DNA of 64,000 nt, from NCBI RefSeq assembly GCF_020026305.1, contig NZ_CP075691.1, forward strand, positions 8,053,415 to 8,117,414, in the 5' to 3' direction. The notes under the pieces are model-generated. The model saw only the letters and a program-made list of their open reading frames with translations, did not search any database and was not told where the DNA came from. The position numbers were made by a program, and so were the translations under genes. This DNA is from Streptomyces sp. 135 (GTDB lineage Bacteria > Actinomycetota > Actinomycetes > Streptomycetales > Streptomycetaceae). This document shows positions 1 to 8,385 of this stretch, in pieces. Every line of letters begins with the position of its first letter. The stretch's first letter is position 1.

Positions 1-54
1 GTACGCTTTTCCCACAGTCCGGGGACGAGCGGCAGAGCCCGGCACGGGGGCGGC

Positions 55-83
55 GACCGGCGTTGTGACCGGTGCGTGACGGG
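55..83. promoter_or_regulatory. Direct repeats upstream of the response regulator gene
   Basis: Three hexamers, GACCGG (55-60), GACCGG (67-72) and GACGGG (78-83), are spaced 12 and 11 bases apart, 80 to 110 bases before the response regulator start. OmpR-family regulators commonly bind direct repeats spaced about one helical turn, so this could be an autoregulatory operator. The assignment is inference from spacing and position only. I see no gene in bases 1-163. Confidence 0.25.
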
Positions 84-163
84 GTTTCGGGCAACGTGGT
101 CTTCATGATCAGTTCTCGGATCCCCTTCCCGCCGCCCGTGCCGCGCTCGGCGAGGGGTGGACG

Positions 164-817
164 ATGAGGGTCTTGGTGGTCGAGGACCACGCCGAACTCG
201 CCCAGTCGGTGGCGCGGGTGCTGCGCCGGGAAGGGATGGCGGTCGACGTCGTCCACGACGGCTCCGACGCCCTCGAACGCACCTCCGTGACCGACTACGA
301 CGTGGTCGTGCTCGACCGCGACCTGCCCGGCGTGCACGGCGACGAGGTCTGCCGCAAGCTCGCCGAACAGCCCATGCAGGCCCGTGTGTTGATGCTGACC
401 GCCTCCGGCACGATCGCCCACCGCGTGGAGGGCTTCAGCCTCGGCGCCGACGACTACCTCCCCAAGCCGTTCGCCTACGCCGAACTGGTCGCCCGCATCC
501 GCGCCCTGGCCCGGCGCTCCCAGCCCGCGCTGCCCCCGGTCCTGGTCCGCGGCGACCTCAGACTCGACCCGGCGCAGCGGGTCGCGTCGCGCGCCGGGGA
601 GCGACTGCCGCTCACCCCCAAGGAGTTCGCGGTCCTTGAGTACCTGCTCGCGGCCCAGGGCCGGGTCGTGTCGGCCGAGGAACTCCTGGACCGGGTGTGG
701 GACGAGGCGACCGACCCGTTCACCACCACCGTCAAGGCGACGATCAACCGCCTGCGGCCCAAGCTCGGCCACCCGCCCGTCATCGAGACCATTCCTCGGG
801 GCGGCTACCGGATTTGA
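164..817 (+). CDS. OmpR-family response regulator
   Basis: A 217-residue two-component response regulator. The receiver domain (about 1-115) has the acidic pair E7/D8, the phospho-acceptor Asp51 in VVVLDRDLPG, the conserved Thr in LMLTASG and Lys101 in PKPF. The C-terminal half (about 125-217) is a winged-helix DNA-binding domain of OmpR/PhoB type (PLTPKEFAVLEYL near its start). The start is ATG at 164, behind the purine-rich GAGGGGTGG. It lies 7 bases upstream of a histidine kinase gene, so the pair is an operon and presumably a cognate system. The close similarity of that kinase to the orphan kinase at 43160-44500 makes this regulator a candidate partner for both. No target can be named from sequence alone. 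Confidence 0.93.
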   Translation: MRVLVVEDHAELAQSVARVLRREGMAVDVVHDGSDALERTSVTDYDVVVLDRDLPGVHGDEVCRKLAEQPMQARVLMLTASGTIAHRVEGFSLGADDYLPKPFAYAELVARIRALARRSQPALPPVLVRGDLRLDPAQRVASRAGERLPLTPKEFAVLEYLLAAQGRVVSAEELLDRVWDEATDPFTTTVKATINRLRPKLGHPPVIETIPRGGYRI

Positions 818-824
818 GGGGTCC

Positions 825-2078
825 ATGCGCCTGCCCTCGCTCGCCGCCCTGGCACCCGCGGCCCGGCGCCGCCTGACACCGCGACGCGTGGGCGTACGCC
901 TCACGCTGCTGTACGGCGCGCTGTTCGTGGTCTCGGGGGCGGTCCTGCTCGCGATCACCTACCTGCTCGTCGCCCGGTCCCCGATCAGCGGCGTCCTCGT
1001 CGGGGACGCCGGGAGCGCGCCGCTCCCCGCGCCGGGCGGCGGCATCCGGGTCGACGAGGGACTGCCCGGTGCCCACGCGCCGTCCGTGCCCGGTGACGTC
1101 ACGGCGCAGCTGCGCGAGCAGGCCTCCCGCCAACGCCGCGCCGACCTACGGCAGTTGCTCGTCCAGTCGGGGACCGCCCTCGCCCTCATGCTGATCGTCT
1201 CCGCAGTGCTCGGCCGGTTGATCGCCGGCCGGGTCCTGCGGCCGCTGCGCGCGATGGCCGGCGCCATCCAGCGCATCTCCGCCCGCAACATCCATGAACG
1301 GCTGGCCGTGGAGGGCCCCGCGGACGAGCTGAAGGTCCTCGCCGACACCGTCGACGGGCTCCTCGGCCGCCTCGAAGCGGCGCTCGACGCCCATCGGCGC
1401 TTCGTCGCCAACGCGGCACACGAACTGCGCACCCCGCTCACCCTGGAGCACGCGCTGCTGGAGGAGTCGCTCATCGACGGCGAGGCCACCACCGAGTCGT
1501 TCCGGGCGAACTTCGAGCGGCTCCTCGCGATCAGCGAACAGCAGGCACGGCTCCTGGAATCGCTCCTCACCCTCGCCGGCAGCCAGCGGGGCCTGGACCA
1601 CAGGGAGCCCCTGGACCTCGCCCTCGTCGCCGAATGGGTCCTGCACGCCGCACGCCCGGAGATCGAACGGCGGAATCTGCGGGCCGACTCAGCGATCGGG
1701 CCCGCGGCCACCGTGGGCGATCCCACCCTCGTCCAGAGCCTGGTGACCCACCTCGTGGACAACGCCGTACGCCACAACGCGCCCGGCGGACAGGTGGAGA
1801 TAGCGACCCGCACCCGGGGCGGCCGGGCCGTCGTCGCCGTGGCCAACACCGGCCCCCCGGTGCCGCCCGAGCGGGTGGATCTGCTCTTCGAGCCCTTCCA
1901 GCGGCTCGGCCGCACCGCGGGCGAGGGCCACGGGCTCGGCCTCGCGATCGTCCACGCCATCGCCACCGCCCACGAGGCCGCGATCAGCGCACGGGCCCGC
2001 ACCGGCGGTGGCCTCGCGGTGGAGGTCGCCTTCCCGAGCGGAGTTGCGCAGTTGGACAAGGGCGCGGCACTCCATTGA
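825..2078 (+). CDS. Sensor histidine kinase, partner of the upstream response regulator
   Basis: A 417-residue membrane sensor kinase. Two hydrophobic segments (about 26-49 and 112-132) flank an extracytoplasmic loop of about 60 residues rich in Gly and Pro. A HAMP linker follows (about 133-185). The dimerisation box NAAHELRTPLT carries phospho-acceptor His199, the N-box DNAVRHN includes Asn313, and a G-rich ATP lid (GHGLGLAI) is near the end. Start ATG at 825, just after the regulator stop. The stretch from the HAMP through the H-box is almost residue-for-residue the same as in the kinase at 43160-44500, including HALLEESLID and EQQARLLESLLTL. The two proteins are therefore paralogues, differing mainly in the sensor loop. 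Confidence 0.93.
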   Translation: MRLPSLAALAPAARRRLTPRRVGVRLTLLYGALFVVSGAVLLAITYLLVARSPISGVLVGDAGSAPLPAPGGGIRVDEGLPGAHAPSVPGDVTAQLREQASRQRRADLRQLLVQSGTALALMLIVSAVLGRLIAGRVLRPLRAMAGAIQRISARNIHERLAVEGPADELKVLADTVDGLLGRLEAALDAHRRFVANAAHELRTPLTLEHALLEESLIDGEATTESFRANFERLLAISEQQARLLESLLTLAGSQRGLDHREPLDLALVAEWVLHAARPEIERRNLRADSAIGPAATVGDPTLVQSLVTHLVDNAVRHNAPGGQVEIATRTRGGRAVVAVANTGPPVPPERVDLLFEPFQRLGRTAGEGHGLGLAIVHAIATAHEAAISARARTGGGLAVEVAFPSGVAQLDKGAALH

Positions 2079-2642
2079 GGAAAATCCGCCGTCCTCCTAC
2101 GGTGGAACCCCGGTGAATAGCCCCGAATTCCGCATCCGCCCCTCAAGGTTTAGGGGCTCCCGGGGTCCCGGATATCGCATCGATCCACCTCGTGGGGGAC
2201 CCTCGCGCGGTCCGCGGCCGAAGTGCGGGCCGGTAGGGGTGACTAGGGGTGGTGGAACCTGTGAGCGAGCTATCAGTGAGGGGTACCAGCGCAGAAAGCG
2301 CGTTGTTAGGGTAAACGTGTCCGGTCGGGCGGAAATTGCCCCCCGATCGCACATTCGGCGAAATGTTCGACTCGGCTTTCTCATCAGGTGATTGAACACG
2401 TCGCCGCGATCCGGGAGAACCACCGCTGCGCAGCGCGCAGCGCATTCGTTTCAGGGGCCCTCGGCGAAGGGCGGACGCGTACGGGGCGCGACCCACGAGG
2501 AATCGTCGTACTCATCCGGGAGACGTGGCCCAGCCGGGTCCGACCGGCGGTCGCGGGAGGGGCGCGGCGGTGGGGCGTGAGTCGTTCAGTGTGCCGGGAC
2601 GCACACCCACGGGGGACATGAAGAGCTTGAGGGGGAGTTGAG
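2079..2642. other. Intergenic region upstream of the StrR-like gene, no gene seen
   Basis: 564 bases without a convincing gene; the short ORFs in all frames lack a ribosome site or a family resemblance. A small hairpin, GCCCCT (2138-2143) with AGGGGC (2152-2157), may terminate the two-component operon. Two copies of TAGGGGTG (2234-2241 and 2244-2251) are spaced 10 bases apart and could be a regulator site. The sequence is less GC-rich around 2300-2390. The length suggests a long control region for the StrR-like gene. Confidence 0.5.
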
Positions 2643-3626
2643 TTGGCAACACCTGGGCACGAACCGTTCGACCAACTGATGGTCGTCGAGGTCGAGATCG
2701 GCTCGCTGTCGACGACGGATTCACCGCGTACGTCCGGAGTGGACCCGGACCACGTGGAGGCACTGGCGGTCGTTCAGACGCCGCTGCCGCCCATCACCGT
2801 GCACCGGCCCACGATGCGGGTCATCGACGGCCTGCACCGGCTGCGCGCGGCCGAGCTCCGCGGGCATCGCAAGATCGCGGTGAAGTACTTCGACGGAGCC
2901 GAGGACGACGCCTTCGTCCTCGCCGTCGAATCGAACATCACACACGGCCTGCCCCTGTCCACGGCGGACCGCAAGCGCGCGGCCACCCGCATCATCGCCT
3001 CGCACCCGCAGTGGTCGGACCGGATGATCGCCTCGGTCAGCGGCATCGCCCCGGGCACCGTCGCGGACCTCCGCAGGCGGGAGCCGGGCGGCGCCGCGGC
3101 CGACGGCAGCAGGATCGGCCACGACGGGCGGGTGCGGCCCATCAACGGCGCCGAGGGGCGCAGGCTCGCCAGTGAGCTGATCGCCCAGAACCCGGGCCTG
3201 TCCCTGCGCCAGGTGGCCCGCGTCGCGTCCATCTCCCCGGAGACGGTCCGCGACGTGCGCAACCGCATGATGCGGGGCGAGGACCCGGTGGCCCGGCGCG
3301 GCAGGCAGCCGGGAGGCGAGCACCGCGTCATCGCCCCGCGCGTCGCCCGCCGCCCCTCGGCCGTGCCCGCCCGGGACGCGGCCCAGGACCGGGCCGCGGC
3401 CGTCAAGCGCCTCAAGGCGGACCCGGCGCTGCGCTTCAGCGAGATCGGCCGCACGCTGCTGCGGCTGCTCAACATCCACACGATCAGCATGGAGGAGTGG
3501 GACCAGATCATCGACAAGGTGCCGCCGCACTGCCGGGGCGTCGTCGCCTACCTGGCGGGCGAGAGCGCGGAGATGTGGACGGAGGTGGCGGTGCGCATGC
3601 AGGACAAGGTCGCCGAGTCGGCGTAA
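2643..3626 (+). CDS. StrR/Bbr-type pathway-specific transcriptional activator
   Basis: A 327-residue member of the StrR family, the ParB-like DNA-binding activators of streptomycin, glycopeptide and ramoplanin-type clusters. The N-terminal ParB/sulfiredoxin-like fold contains LSTTDSPR, LPPITVHRPTMRVIDGLHR and AFVLAVESNITHGLPL, which are family signatures. Helix-turn-helix segments lie near 110-135 (HPQWSDRMIASVSGIAPGTV) and 175-200 (LSLRQVARVASISPETV). The start is TTG at 2643 behind GGGGGAG; no ATG/GTG alternative keeps the N-terminal motif. Known relatives (Bbr) bind GTCCAR-N17-TTGGAC. Three perfect matches occur in this window, two of them in the NRPS cluster. The gene is about 27 kb from the nearest biosynthetic gene, which is unusual because such activators normally sit inside their cluster. 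Confidence 0.9.
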   Translation: MATPGHEPFDQLMVVEVEIGSLSTTDSPRTSGVDPDHVEALAVVQTPLPPITVHRPTMRVIDGLHRLRAAELRGHRKIAVKYFDGAEDDAFVLAVESNITHGLPLSTADRKRAATRIIASHPQWSDRMIASVSGIAPGTVADLRRREPGGAAADGSRIGHDGRVRPINGAEGRRLASELIAQNPGLSLRQVARVASISPETVRDVRNRMMRGEDPVARRGRQPGGEHRVIAPRVARRPSAVPARDAAQDRAAAVKRLKADPALRFSEIGRTLLRLLNIHTISMEEWDQIIDKVPPHCRGVVAYLAGESAEMWTEVAVRMQDKVAESA

Positions 3627-3702
3627 CCCCGCCGACCGACCAGCAGGCGACCGGTCAGCCGACCGCAGCCGAGGTCACGAGGCGGCAGAGCGCACCCCGG
3701 TC

Positions 3703-3731
3703 GTCCAACCGGGCACACTCTCCGGTTGGAC
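3703..3731. promoter_or_regulatory. StrR/Bbr-type operator A (GTCCAA-N17-TTGGAC)
   Basis: GTCCAA (3703-3708), 17 bases, TTGGAC (3726-3731). The symmetry extends inward and outward to 11-bp perfect arms (3702-3712 and 3722-3732) around a 9-base centre. It lies 72 bp downstream of the StrR-like stop and 84 bp upstream of the PP2C-type gene, so the likely target is the latter. The match to the Bbr consensus is from recalled literature; the palindrome itself is seen directly. Confidence 0.75.
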
Positions 3732-3802
3732 GGCCGGGCACGCGGGCCCGCCCGGCGCCCCGCGCGCCGCTTCCCCCACGTGCGCGCACCCGGGGCTCCG
3801 CC

Positions 3803-3815
3803 TAGCGTGGCCCCA
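3803..3815 (+). promoter_or_regulatory. Possible -10 element of a leaderless transcript
   Basis: TAGCGT at 3803-3808 fits the Streptomyces TAGNNT -10 pattern and is spaced so that transcription would begin at or near the ATG at 3815. No ribosome-binding site precedes that ATG, which is consistent with a leaderless message. No good -35 is visible, so activation from operator A is plausible. This is inference. Confidence 0.35.
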
Positions 3816-5929
3816 TGGACGCGGGTACCGGTTGGCACGACCCGACGGGGCACTGCCGCTGTGCACAGCCGGCCGCGGAGCCGACCGGCTGCTTCATGGA
3901 GCTGTACGGCGCCGCGCTGCGCATGGGCTGCTTCGACTGGGACCTCGACACGGGCCTCATGTGCATGGACGCTACCGCGCACGAGGTCTTCGACGTACGC
4001 CCCGAGGAGTACGACGGCCGGCCCGAGACCCTCGCCGCACGCGTCCCGCCCGTCGAGGCGCACCGCCTGGACCAGATCGTCGCGCACGCCCTGAAGGACG
4101 GCAGCCAGACCTACGGCGCCTACTTCCGGGTGCGCTGCCGCACCGGCTCGATGCGCTGGACCCACACCCACGGCTGCATCCGGCGCGACGCCACCGGCCG
4201 CCCCCGCCGCATCGTGGGCATCGTCAGGGACGCCACCCGCGAGCTGGGCGACACCCCGCCCGCCGCGCGGGAACCGGTCGACGAGGACGCCGAGCGGCGC
4301 CGCACGACCAGCGTCGTCCAGGGCACCACGGCGGCGCTCGCCCACGCCCGTACGGTGCGCGACGTCATCGACGTACTCAAGGACACCCACGGCCTCGCGC
4401 ACCTCGGGGCGTCGAACCTCGTCATGGGCCTCGTCGAGGCCGGGCGGATCCGGCTGGTCGCCGAGGGCCCCGCGGGCAGCTTCGTGCCGGGCACCCGGGT
4501 GACCCGCGTCGACGAGCCGTACCCCATGAGCGAGGTCGTGCGCACCCTCGCGCCGCGCTACATCGAGAGCGCCGAGGAATTCGCGCGGTCCTATCCGCTG
4601 CTGTGGCCGCACATCGCCGGTCTCGGCATCACCTCGGCCGCCTATCTGCCCCTGATCGCGCAGGCCCGGCCCATCGGGGCGCTCGGCCTGCTCTACCAGC
4701 ACAAGAGCGGCTTCACCGTGGAGGAGCGCAACGTCCTGGTCGCGCTCGGCAGCAGCATCGCGCAGAGCCTCCAGCGCGCCATGTTCTACGAACAGGAGAA
4801 GGACCTCGCCCAGGGCCTCCAGCAGGCGATGCTGCCGCGCACCATCCCCGGGGTGCCGGGCGCGGAGATCGCCGTGCGCTACCGCTCGGCGGCGCTCGGC
4901 CGGGACATCGGCGGCGACTGGTACGACGTGATCCCGCTGCCCGGCGGCCGGGTCGGTGCCGTCATCGGCGACGTCCAGGGCCACGACACCCACGCGGCGG
5001 CCGTCATGGGCCAGCTCCGCATCGTGCTCCGCGCCTACGCCGCCGAAGGGCACATGCCCGCCACGGTCATGGCCCGCGCCTCCGGTTTCCTGCACGAGCT
5101 GGACACCGAGCGCTTCGCGACCTGCCTGTACGCGGAGGCCGACCTGATGACCGGCGTGGTCCAGTTCGTCCGGGCCGGCCACATCGACCCGCTCCTCCAG
5201 CTCGCCGACGGCTCCTGCCGCCGGGTCCCGGTCGACGGCGGCCTGCCGCTCGGCCTGTCCGCCGAGTTCGGACGGCTCGACTATCCCGTCACCACCCTCG
5301 AACTCGACCCGGGGCAGACCCTGTTGCTCTGCACCGACGGCCTCGTCGAAGTGCCGGGCGCCGACCTGGACGACGGCATGCAGGCCCTCGCCGAGCTGGC
5401 CGCCACCGGCCCCCGCGACCTGTCCGAGCTCGCCGACCGGCTCTGCGGGATCGTCGACGGCAGGGGCGGGGACGACGACGCCGCGCTGCTCCTGCTGCGC
5501 CGCCGCATGATCGACGCGCCCCGCTCGGGGGGCCGCCTCCAGCAGCACGTGGCGCCGAGCGACCCGGAGGCGCTCACCGAGGCCCGGCACATGATCAGGG
5601 CCGCGGTGCGCGCCTGGGGCGCGGGCGAGCGGGCCGACGAGATCGAGCTGGTCGCCGACGAGCTGATCACCAACGCGCTGATGCACACCGACGGCGCCGC
5701 GGTCGTCACCCTGCGCGTCCTGAGCGGCGCGGACCGGCGGCTGCGCGTCGACGTGGAGGACTCCTCCAGCGCCCTGCCGCGCCGCCGCGAGGCGGGCGAG
5801 GACGGGGTCTCCGGCCGCGGCCTGCTCCTGGTGGACCTGCTCGCGGACGTGTGGGGCGTCGACGCGCGCGGCGGCGGCAAATGCGTGTGGTGCGAGTTCG
5901 TCGTGCCCGCCAGGAACGAGCGGGCGTGA
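3815..5929 (+). CDS. PAS-GAF-PP2C (RsbU/SpoIIE-type) phosphatase with C-terminal ATPase domain
   Basis: A 704-residue cytoplasmic signalling protein. A PAS-like domain (about 30-150, ending IVGIVRDATRE) is followed by a GAF domain (about 170-325) and a PP2C/SpoIIE Ser/Thr phosphatase domain (about 330-550). The phosphatase has the metal-binding motifs IGGDWYD, GDVQGHD, CTDGLVE and GGDDDAALL. The C-terminal HATPase_c domain (about 570-700) has the N-box ELITNALMHTD and the lid SGRGLLLVDLL. Such proteins act in partner-switching control of sigma factors and anti-anti-sigma factors. Start ATG at 3815, apparently leaderless; a second in-frame ATG at 3896 is possible. A StrR-type operator lies just upstream, which would tie this stress or developmental phosphatase to the antibiotic activator. 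No anti-anti-sigma partner gene is adjacent. Confidence 0.9.
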   Translation: MDAGTGWHDPTGHCRCAQPAAEPTGCFMELYGAALRMGCFDWDLDTGLMCMDATAHEVFDVRPEEYDGRPETLAARVPPVEAHRLDQIVAHALKDGSQTYGAYFRVRCRTGSMRWTHTHGCIRRDATGRPRRIVGIVRDATRELGDTPPAAREPVDEDAERRRTTSVVQGTTAALAHARTVRDVIDVLKDTHGLAHLGASNLVMGLVEAGRIRLVAEGPAGSFVPGTRVTRVDEPYPMSEVVRTLAPRYIESAEEFARSYPLLWPHIAGLGITSAAYLPLIAQARPIGALGLLYQHKSGFTVEERNVLVALGSSIAQSLQRAMFYEQEKDLAQGLQQAMLPRTIPGVPGAEIAVRYRSAALGRDIGGDWYDVIPLPGGRVGAVIGDVQGHDTHAAAVMGQLRIVLRAYAAEGHMPATVMARASGFLHELDTERFATCLYAEADLMTGVVQFVRAGHIDPLLQLADGSCRRVPVDGGLPLGLSAEFGRLDYPVTTLELDPGQTLLLCTDGLVEVPGADLDDGMQALAELAATGPRDLSELADRLCGIVDGRGGDDDAALLLLRRRMIDAPRSGGRLQQHVAPSDPEALTEARHMIRAAVRAWGAGERADEIELVADELITNALMHTDGAAVVTLRVLSGADRRLRVDVEDSSSALPRRREAGEDGVSGRGLLLVDLLADVWGVDARGGGKCVWCEFVVPARNERA

Positions 5930-5954
5930 GGGAGAGCGGGTGTGAGGGAGAGCC

Positions 5955-6815
5955 ATGCCGGAACTGCCCGAAGTAGAGGCCCTCAAAGGCTTTCTGACGG
6001 ACCAGCTGGTCGGCCGCGAGATCGTACGCGTGCTGCCCGTCGCGATCAGCGTCCTGAAGACGTACGACCCGCCGCTCTCCGCCCTCGAAGGCCGCGCGGT
6101 CACGTCCGTGGCGCGGCACGGCAAGTTCCTGGACATCGACGCCGACGGCTTGCACCTCGTCACGCACCTCGCCCGCGCCGGCTGGCTCCAGTGGAAGGAC
6201 CGGCTCCCCGACGGCACCCCACGCCCGGGCAAGGGCCCGCTCGCGCTGCGCGTCGCCCTGGACACCGGGGAGGGCTTCGACCTCACGGAGGCCGGCACCC
6301 AAAAGCGCCTCGCGGTGTACGTGACCGAGGCACCGCAGGAGATCCCGGGCATCGCCCGCCTCGGGCCCGACCCGCTCGCCCCCGACTTCGACGAGGAGCG
6401 GTTCGCGCGGCTCCTGGCGGGCGAACGGCGGCAGATCAAGGGAGCGTTGCGCGACCAGAGCCTGATCGCCGGCATCGGCAACGCGTACAGCGACGAGATC
6501 CTGCACGCGGCCCGCATGTCCCCGTTCAAGCTGACGTCACGTCTCACCGAACAGGAGGTGCGCGGGCTGCACCAGGCACTGCGGACCACGCTGACGGAGG
6601 CGGTGGAGCGCTCGCGCGGTGTGGCGGCGGGCCGTCTCAAGGCGGAGAAGAAGAGCGGGCTGCGCGTGCACGGCCGCACTGGTGAGCCGTGTCCCGTGTG
6701 CGGCGACACGATCCGTGAGGTGTCCTTCGCCGACTCCTCCCTCCAGTACTGCCCCACCTGCCAGACGGGCGGGAAACCGCTGGCGGACCGGAGGCTTTCG
6801 CGGCTGCTGAAGTGA
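5955..6815 (+). CDS. Fpg/Nei-family DNA glycosylase-AP lyase
   Basis: A 286-residue base-excision repair enzyme that removes damaged bases and nicks the abasic site. Pro2 and Glu3 of the N-terminal MPELPEVE are the catalytic nucleophile and acid. The helix-two-turn-helix contains LIAGIGNAYSDEIL (about 170-183). The C-terminal zinc finger has CPVCGDTI and CPTCQT (about 250-272). Length is normal for the family. Start ATG at 5955 behind GAGGGAGAG, 25 bases after the phosphatase stop, so cotranscription is possible. The subfamily (Fpg or Nei) cannot be decided from motifs alone. Confidence 0.92.
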   Translation: MPELPEVEALKGFLTDQLVGREIVRVLPVAISVLKTYDPPLSALEGRAVTSVARHGKFLDIDADGLHLVTHLARAGWLQWKDRLPDGTPRPGKGPLALRVALDTGEGFDLTEAGTQKRLAVYVTEAPQEIPGIARLGPDPLAPDFDEERFARLLAGERRQIKGALRDQSLIAGIGNAYSDEILHAARMSPFKLTSRLTEQEVRGLHQALRTTLTEAVERSRGVAAGRLKAEKKSGLRVHGRTGEPCPVCGDTIREVSFADSSLQYCPTCQTGGKPLADRRLSRLLK

Positions 6816-6842
6816 GCGCCCTCCATGGCGGCGCGTTCGCCT

Positions 6843-7487
6843 CTACGGCCATGGCGTCAGCAGCCGCTCCCCGTCCGCCGTCCGCACCTCGTACCGGTCC
6901 GTCCGCTCCGGCCGCAGCGCCGCGGCGGCCGGGACCTCCACGGTCCGCGCCGCGCGGGTACGCCAGGTCGTGACGGTGTGCTCCGCGCCGTCCCTGCCGA
7001 CGGCGACCAATGCGCGGACCCGCGCTCCGGGGGCCGGGTCCCTGACCGTGAGCGCGAGCTCCGTACCCCAGGCGCGGTCGCGAGCCGTCAGCGTGCCGGC
7101 GACCCCGCTGCGGGCGTCCCGCGCGCTGATCCGTTCCGGACCGGAACCGGCGGCCGCCATCAGCGCCACGGCGGGCGCGCCGAGGACGAGTACGACGGCG
7201 AGGACGAGGGCGCACCGCCACGCCCCGCGCCGCACCGCGTGCCGCCGGCCGACCTCGCGCAGGGCCCCCTCCAGGAGCGCCGCGCCGGGTACCGCGCACG
7301 GCGTCACCGCGGCGGGCGTCGCCCGGTCGTACCACGCCAACTGGCGTGCGGGAAGCTCCAGTTCATCGAGCGTGAGGACGCACGCGGGGCACCCCACGAG
7401 GTGGTCCTCGAACCGGAACGCGTCCGCCTCGTCGAGCACGCCGAGCGCGTAGGCACCGGCGTCACGGTGCCGCTCCAGGGACCTCAT
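6843..7487 (-). CDS. Anti-sigma-factor-like zinc-finger membrane protein
   Basis: About 214 residues. The N-terminal zinc-finger anti-sigma motif runs from HRDAGAYALGVLD to FEDHLVGCPACV, giving the His-x3-Cys-x2-Cys pattern. A single membrane segment follows (ALVLAVVLVLGAPAVALMAA). The C-terminal 90 residues would be extracytoplasmic and read as an all-beta domain. The start ATG at 7487 follows GAGGAA with good spacing; a longer frame reaches 7547 but lacks a ribosome site. Anti-sigma factors of this type normally pair with an ECF sigma factor, but none is encoded next to it here. It is likely cotranscribed with the hypothetical gene upstream (7572-8093). Confidence 0.7.
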   Translation of the reverse strand: MRSLERHRDAGAYALGVLDEADAFRFEDHLVGCPACVLTLDELELPARQLAWYDRATPAAVTPCAVPGAALLEGALREVGRRHAVRRGAWRCALVLAVVLVLGAPAVALMAAAGSGPERISARDARSGVAGTLTARDRAWGTELALTVRDPAPGARVRALVAVGRDGAEHTVTTWRTRAARTVEVPAAAALRPERTDRYEVRTADGERLLTPWP

Positions 7488-7571
7488 GGCGTTCCTCACG
7501 TGAGAGGTGCTGCTTGCCCTCCGGTACGCAAGGGGCCGCCGAATCACTCACATCACTCAAGGGGGTGCTCC

Positions 7572-8093
7572 TCAGAACAGGTGGATCGCGAGGTGCCCGA
7601 GCGGCAGCCCGAGCCGCCAGGCGGGCGTCCACACCTTAGGCCCGTCCTCCTCGCCGCCCGGCAGGGCCCCGCCGCCCGGCACGGCGTCCAGATCCGGCGC
7701 GAGCAGCTCGGTCTCCTCCAGCCACCGCCAGGCCAGCTCGGCCAGCTCCACGTCGGGGCCGGGCCCGGCCTGCCCCGCGGCCTCCTCCAGAAGCAGTTCC
7801 ATGCGCCCACGCACCCAGTCCTGCCAGGCCTGGTCGTACTCCGTCAGGGAGAGCCACGTCTCCAGCTGGGTGATCACCCGGATCCCGGAGAGCTCACCCC
7901 GGCTGTCCGACAGGAAGATCGTCAGCGCGAGCGCGTCACGCCCCGCGCGGTACTCGAACGATGTGGGCGGCATCAGATCGCCCGTGCGCAACAGCTCGTC
8001 GGCGATGTACTCGGCGTACAACCACGCCATGGGCACGGTCAGTTCGCCGCCGCCCTGGGGGCCCTCGGTGTTGCCTCTGCTCTCGTGCAGCAT
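7572..8093 (-). CDS. Hypothetical protein
   Basis: A 173-residue protein that I do not recognise as a defined family. It is acidic, with Trp-rich helical stretches in the middle (ETWLSLTEYDQAWQDWV) and no signal peptide or membrane segment. ATG at 8093 is preceded by GGAGGAA about 11 bases upstream. It is 84 bases upstream of the anti-sigma-like gene on the same strand and could be in one transcript with it. Codon use is typical of the surrounding genes, so it is probably real. Confidence 0.6.
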   Translation of the reverse strand: MLHESRGNTEGPQGGGELTVPMAWLYAEYIADELLRTGDLMPPTSFEYRAGRDALALTIFLSDSRGELSGIRVITQLETWLSLTEYDQAWQDWVRGRMELLLEEAAGQAGPGPDVELAELAWRWLEETELLAPDLDAVPGGGALPGGEEDGPKVWTPAWRLGLPLGHLAIHLF

Positions 8094-8385
8094 CCCGCTC
8101 CGCCTTCCTCCGGTCCGTGCGCGTCACCGGCCTCTGGCCCCCCAATTCCGGAACACGGATGAGGACAGCCGATTACTCAACGGGGGTGCTGAGCAAGGCG
8201 TTTTACGGAGCCTTGACCCGGCGGACGGTTTCCCCGCAGGTGAGCAGCCTTGTGTTGTTCGCGTCACAGGGCCTAACGGTTTGACTCCCTTTCGGGGACT
8301 GCGGCGGTATTGCTGCCTGTTTCATCGTCAACTCCGTACATCTATTCATATCACCTGACATCCACCCTTTCGCGGAGCTTGATCG

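Noticed and set aside
2050..2060. TTGGAC near the end of the first kinase gene as an operator
   Set aside because: It is inside coding sequence and has no GTCCAA 17 bases upstream.
3548..6826. A 1092-codon minus-strand frame over the phosphatase and glycosylase genes
   Set aside because: Shadow frame; both plus-strand genes have intact catalytic motifs and ribosome sites.
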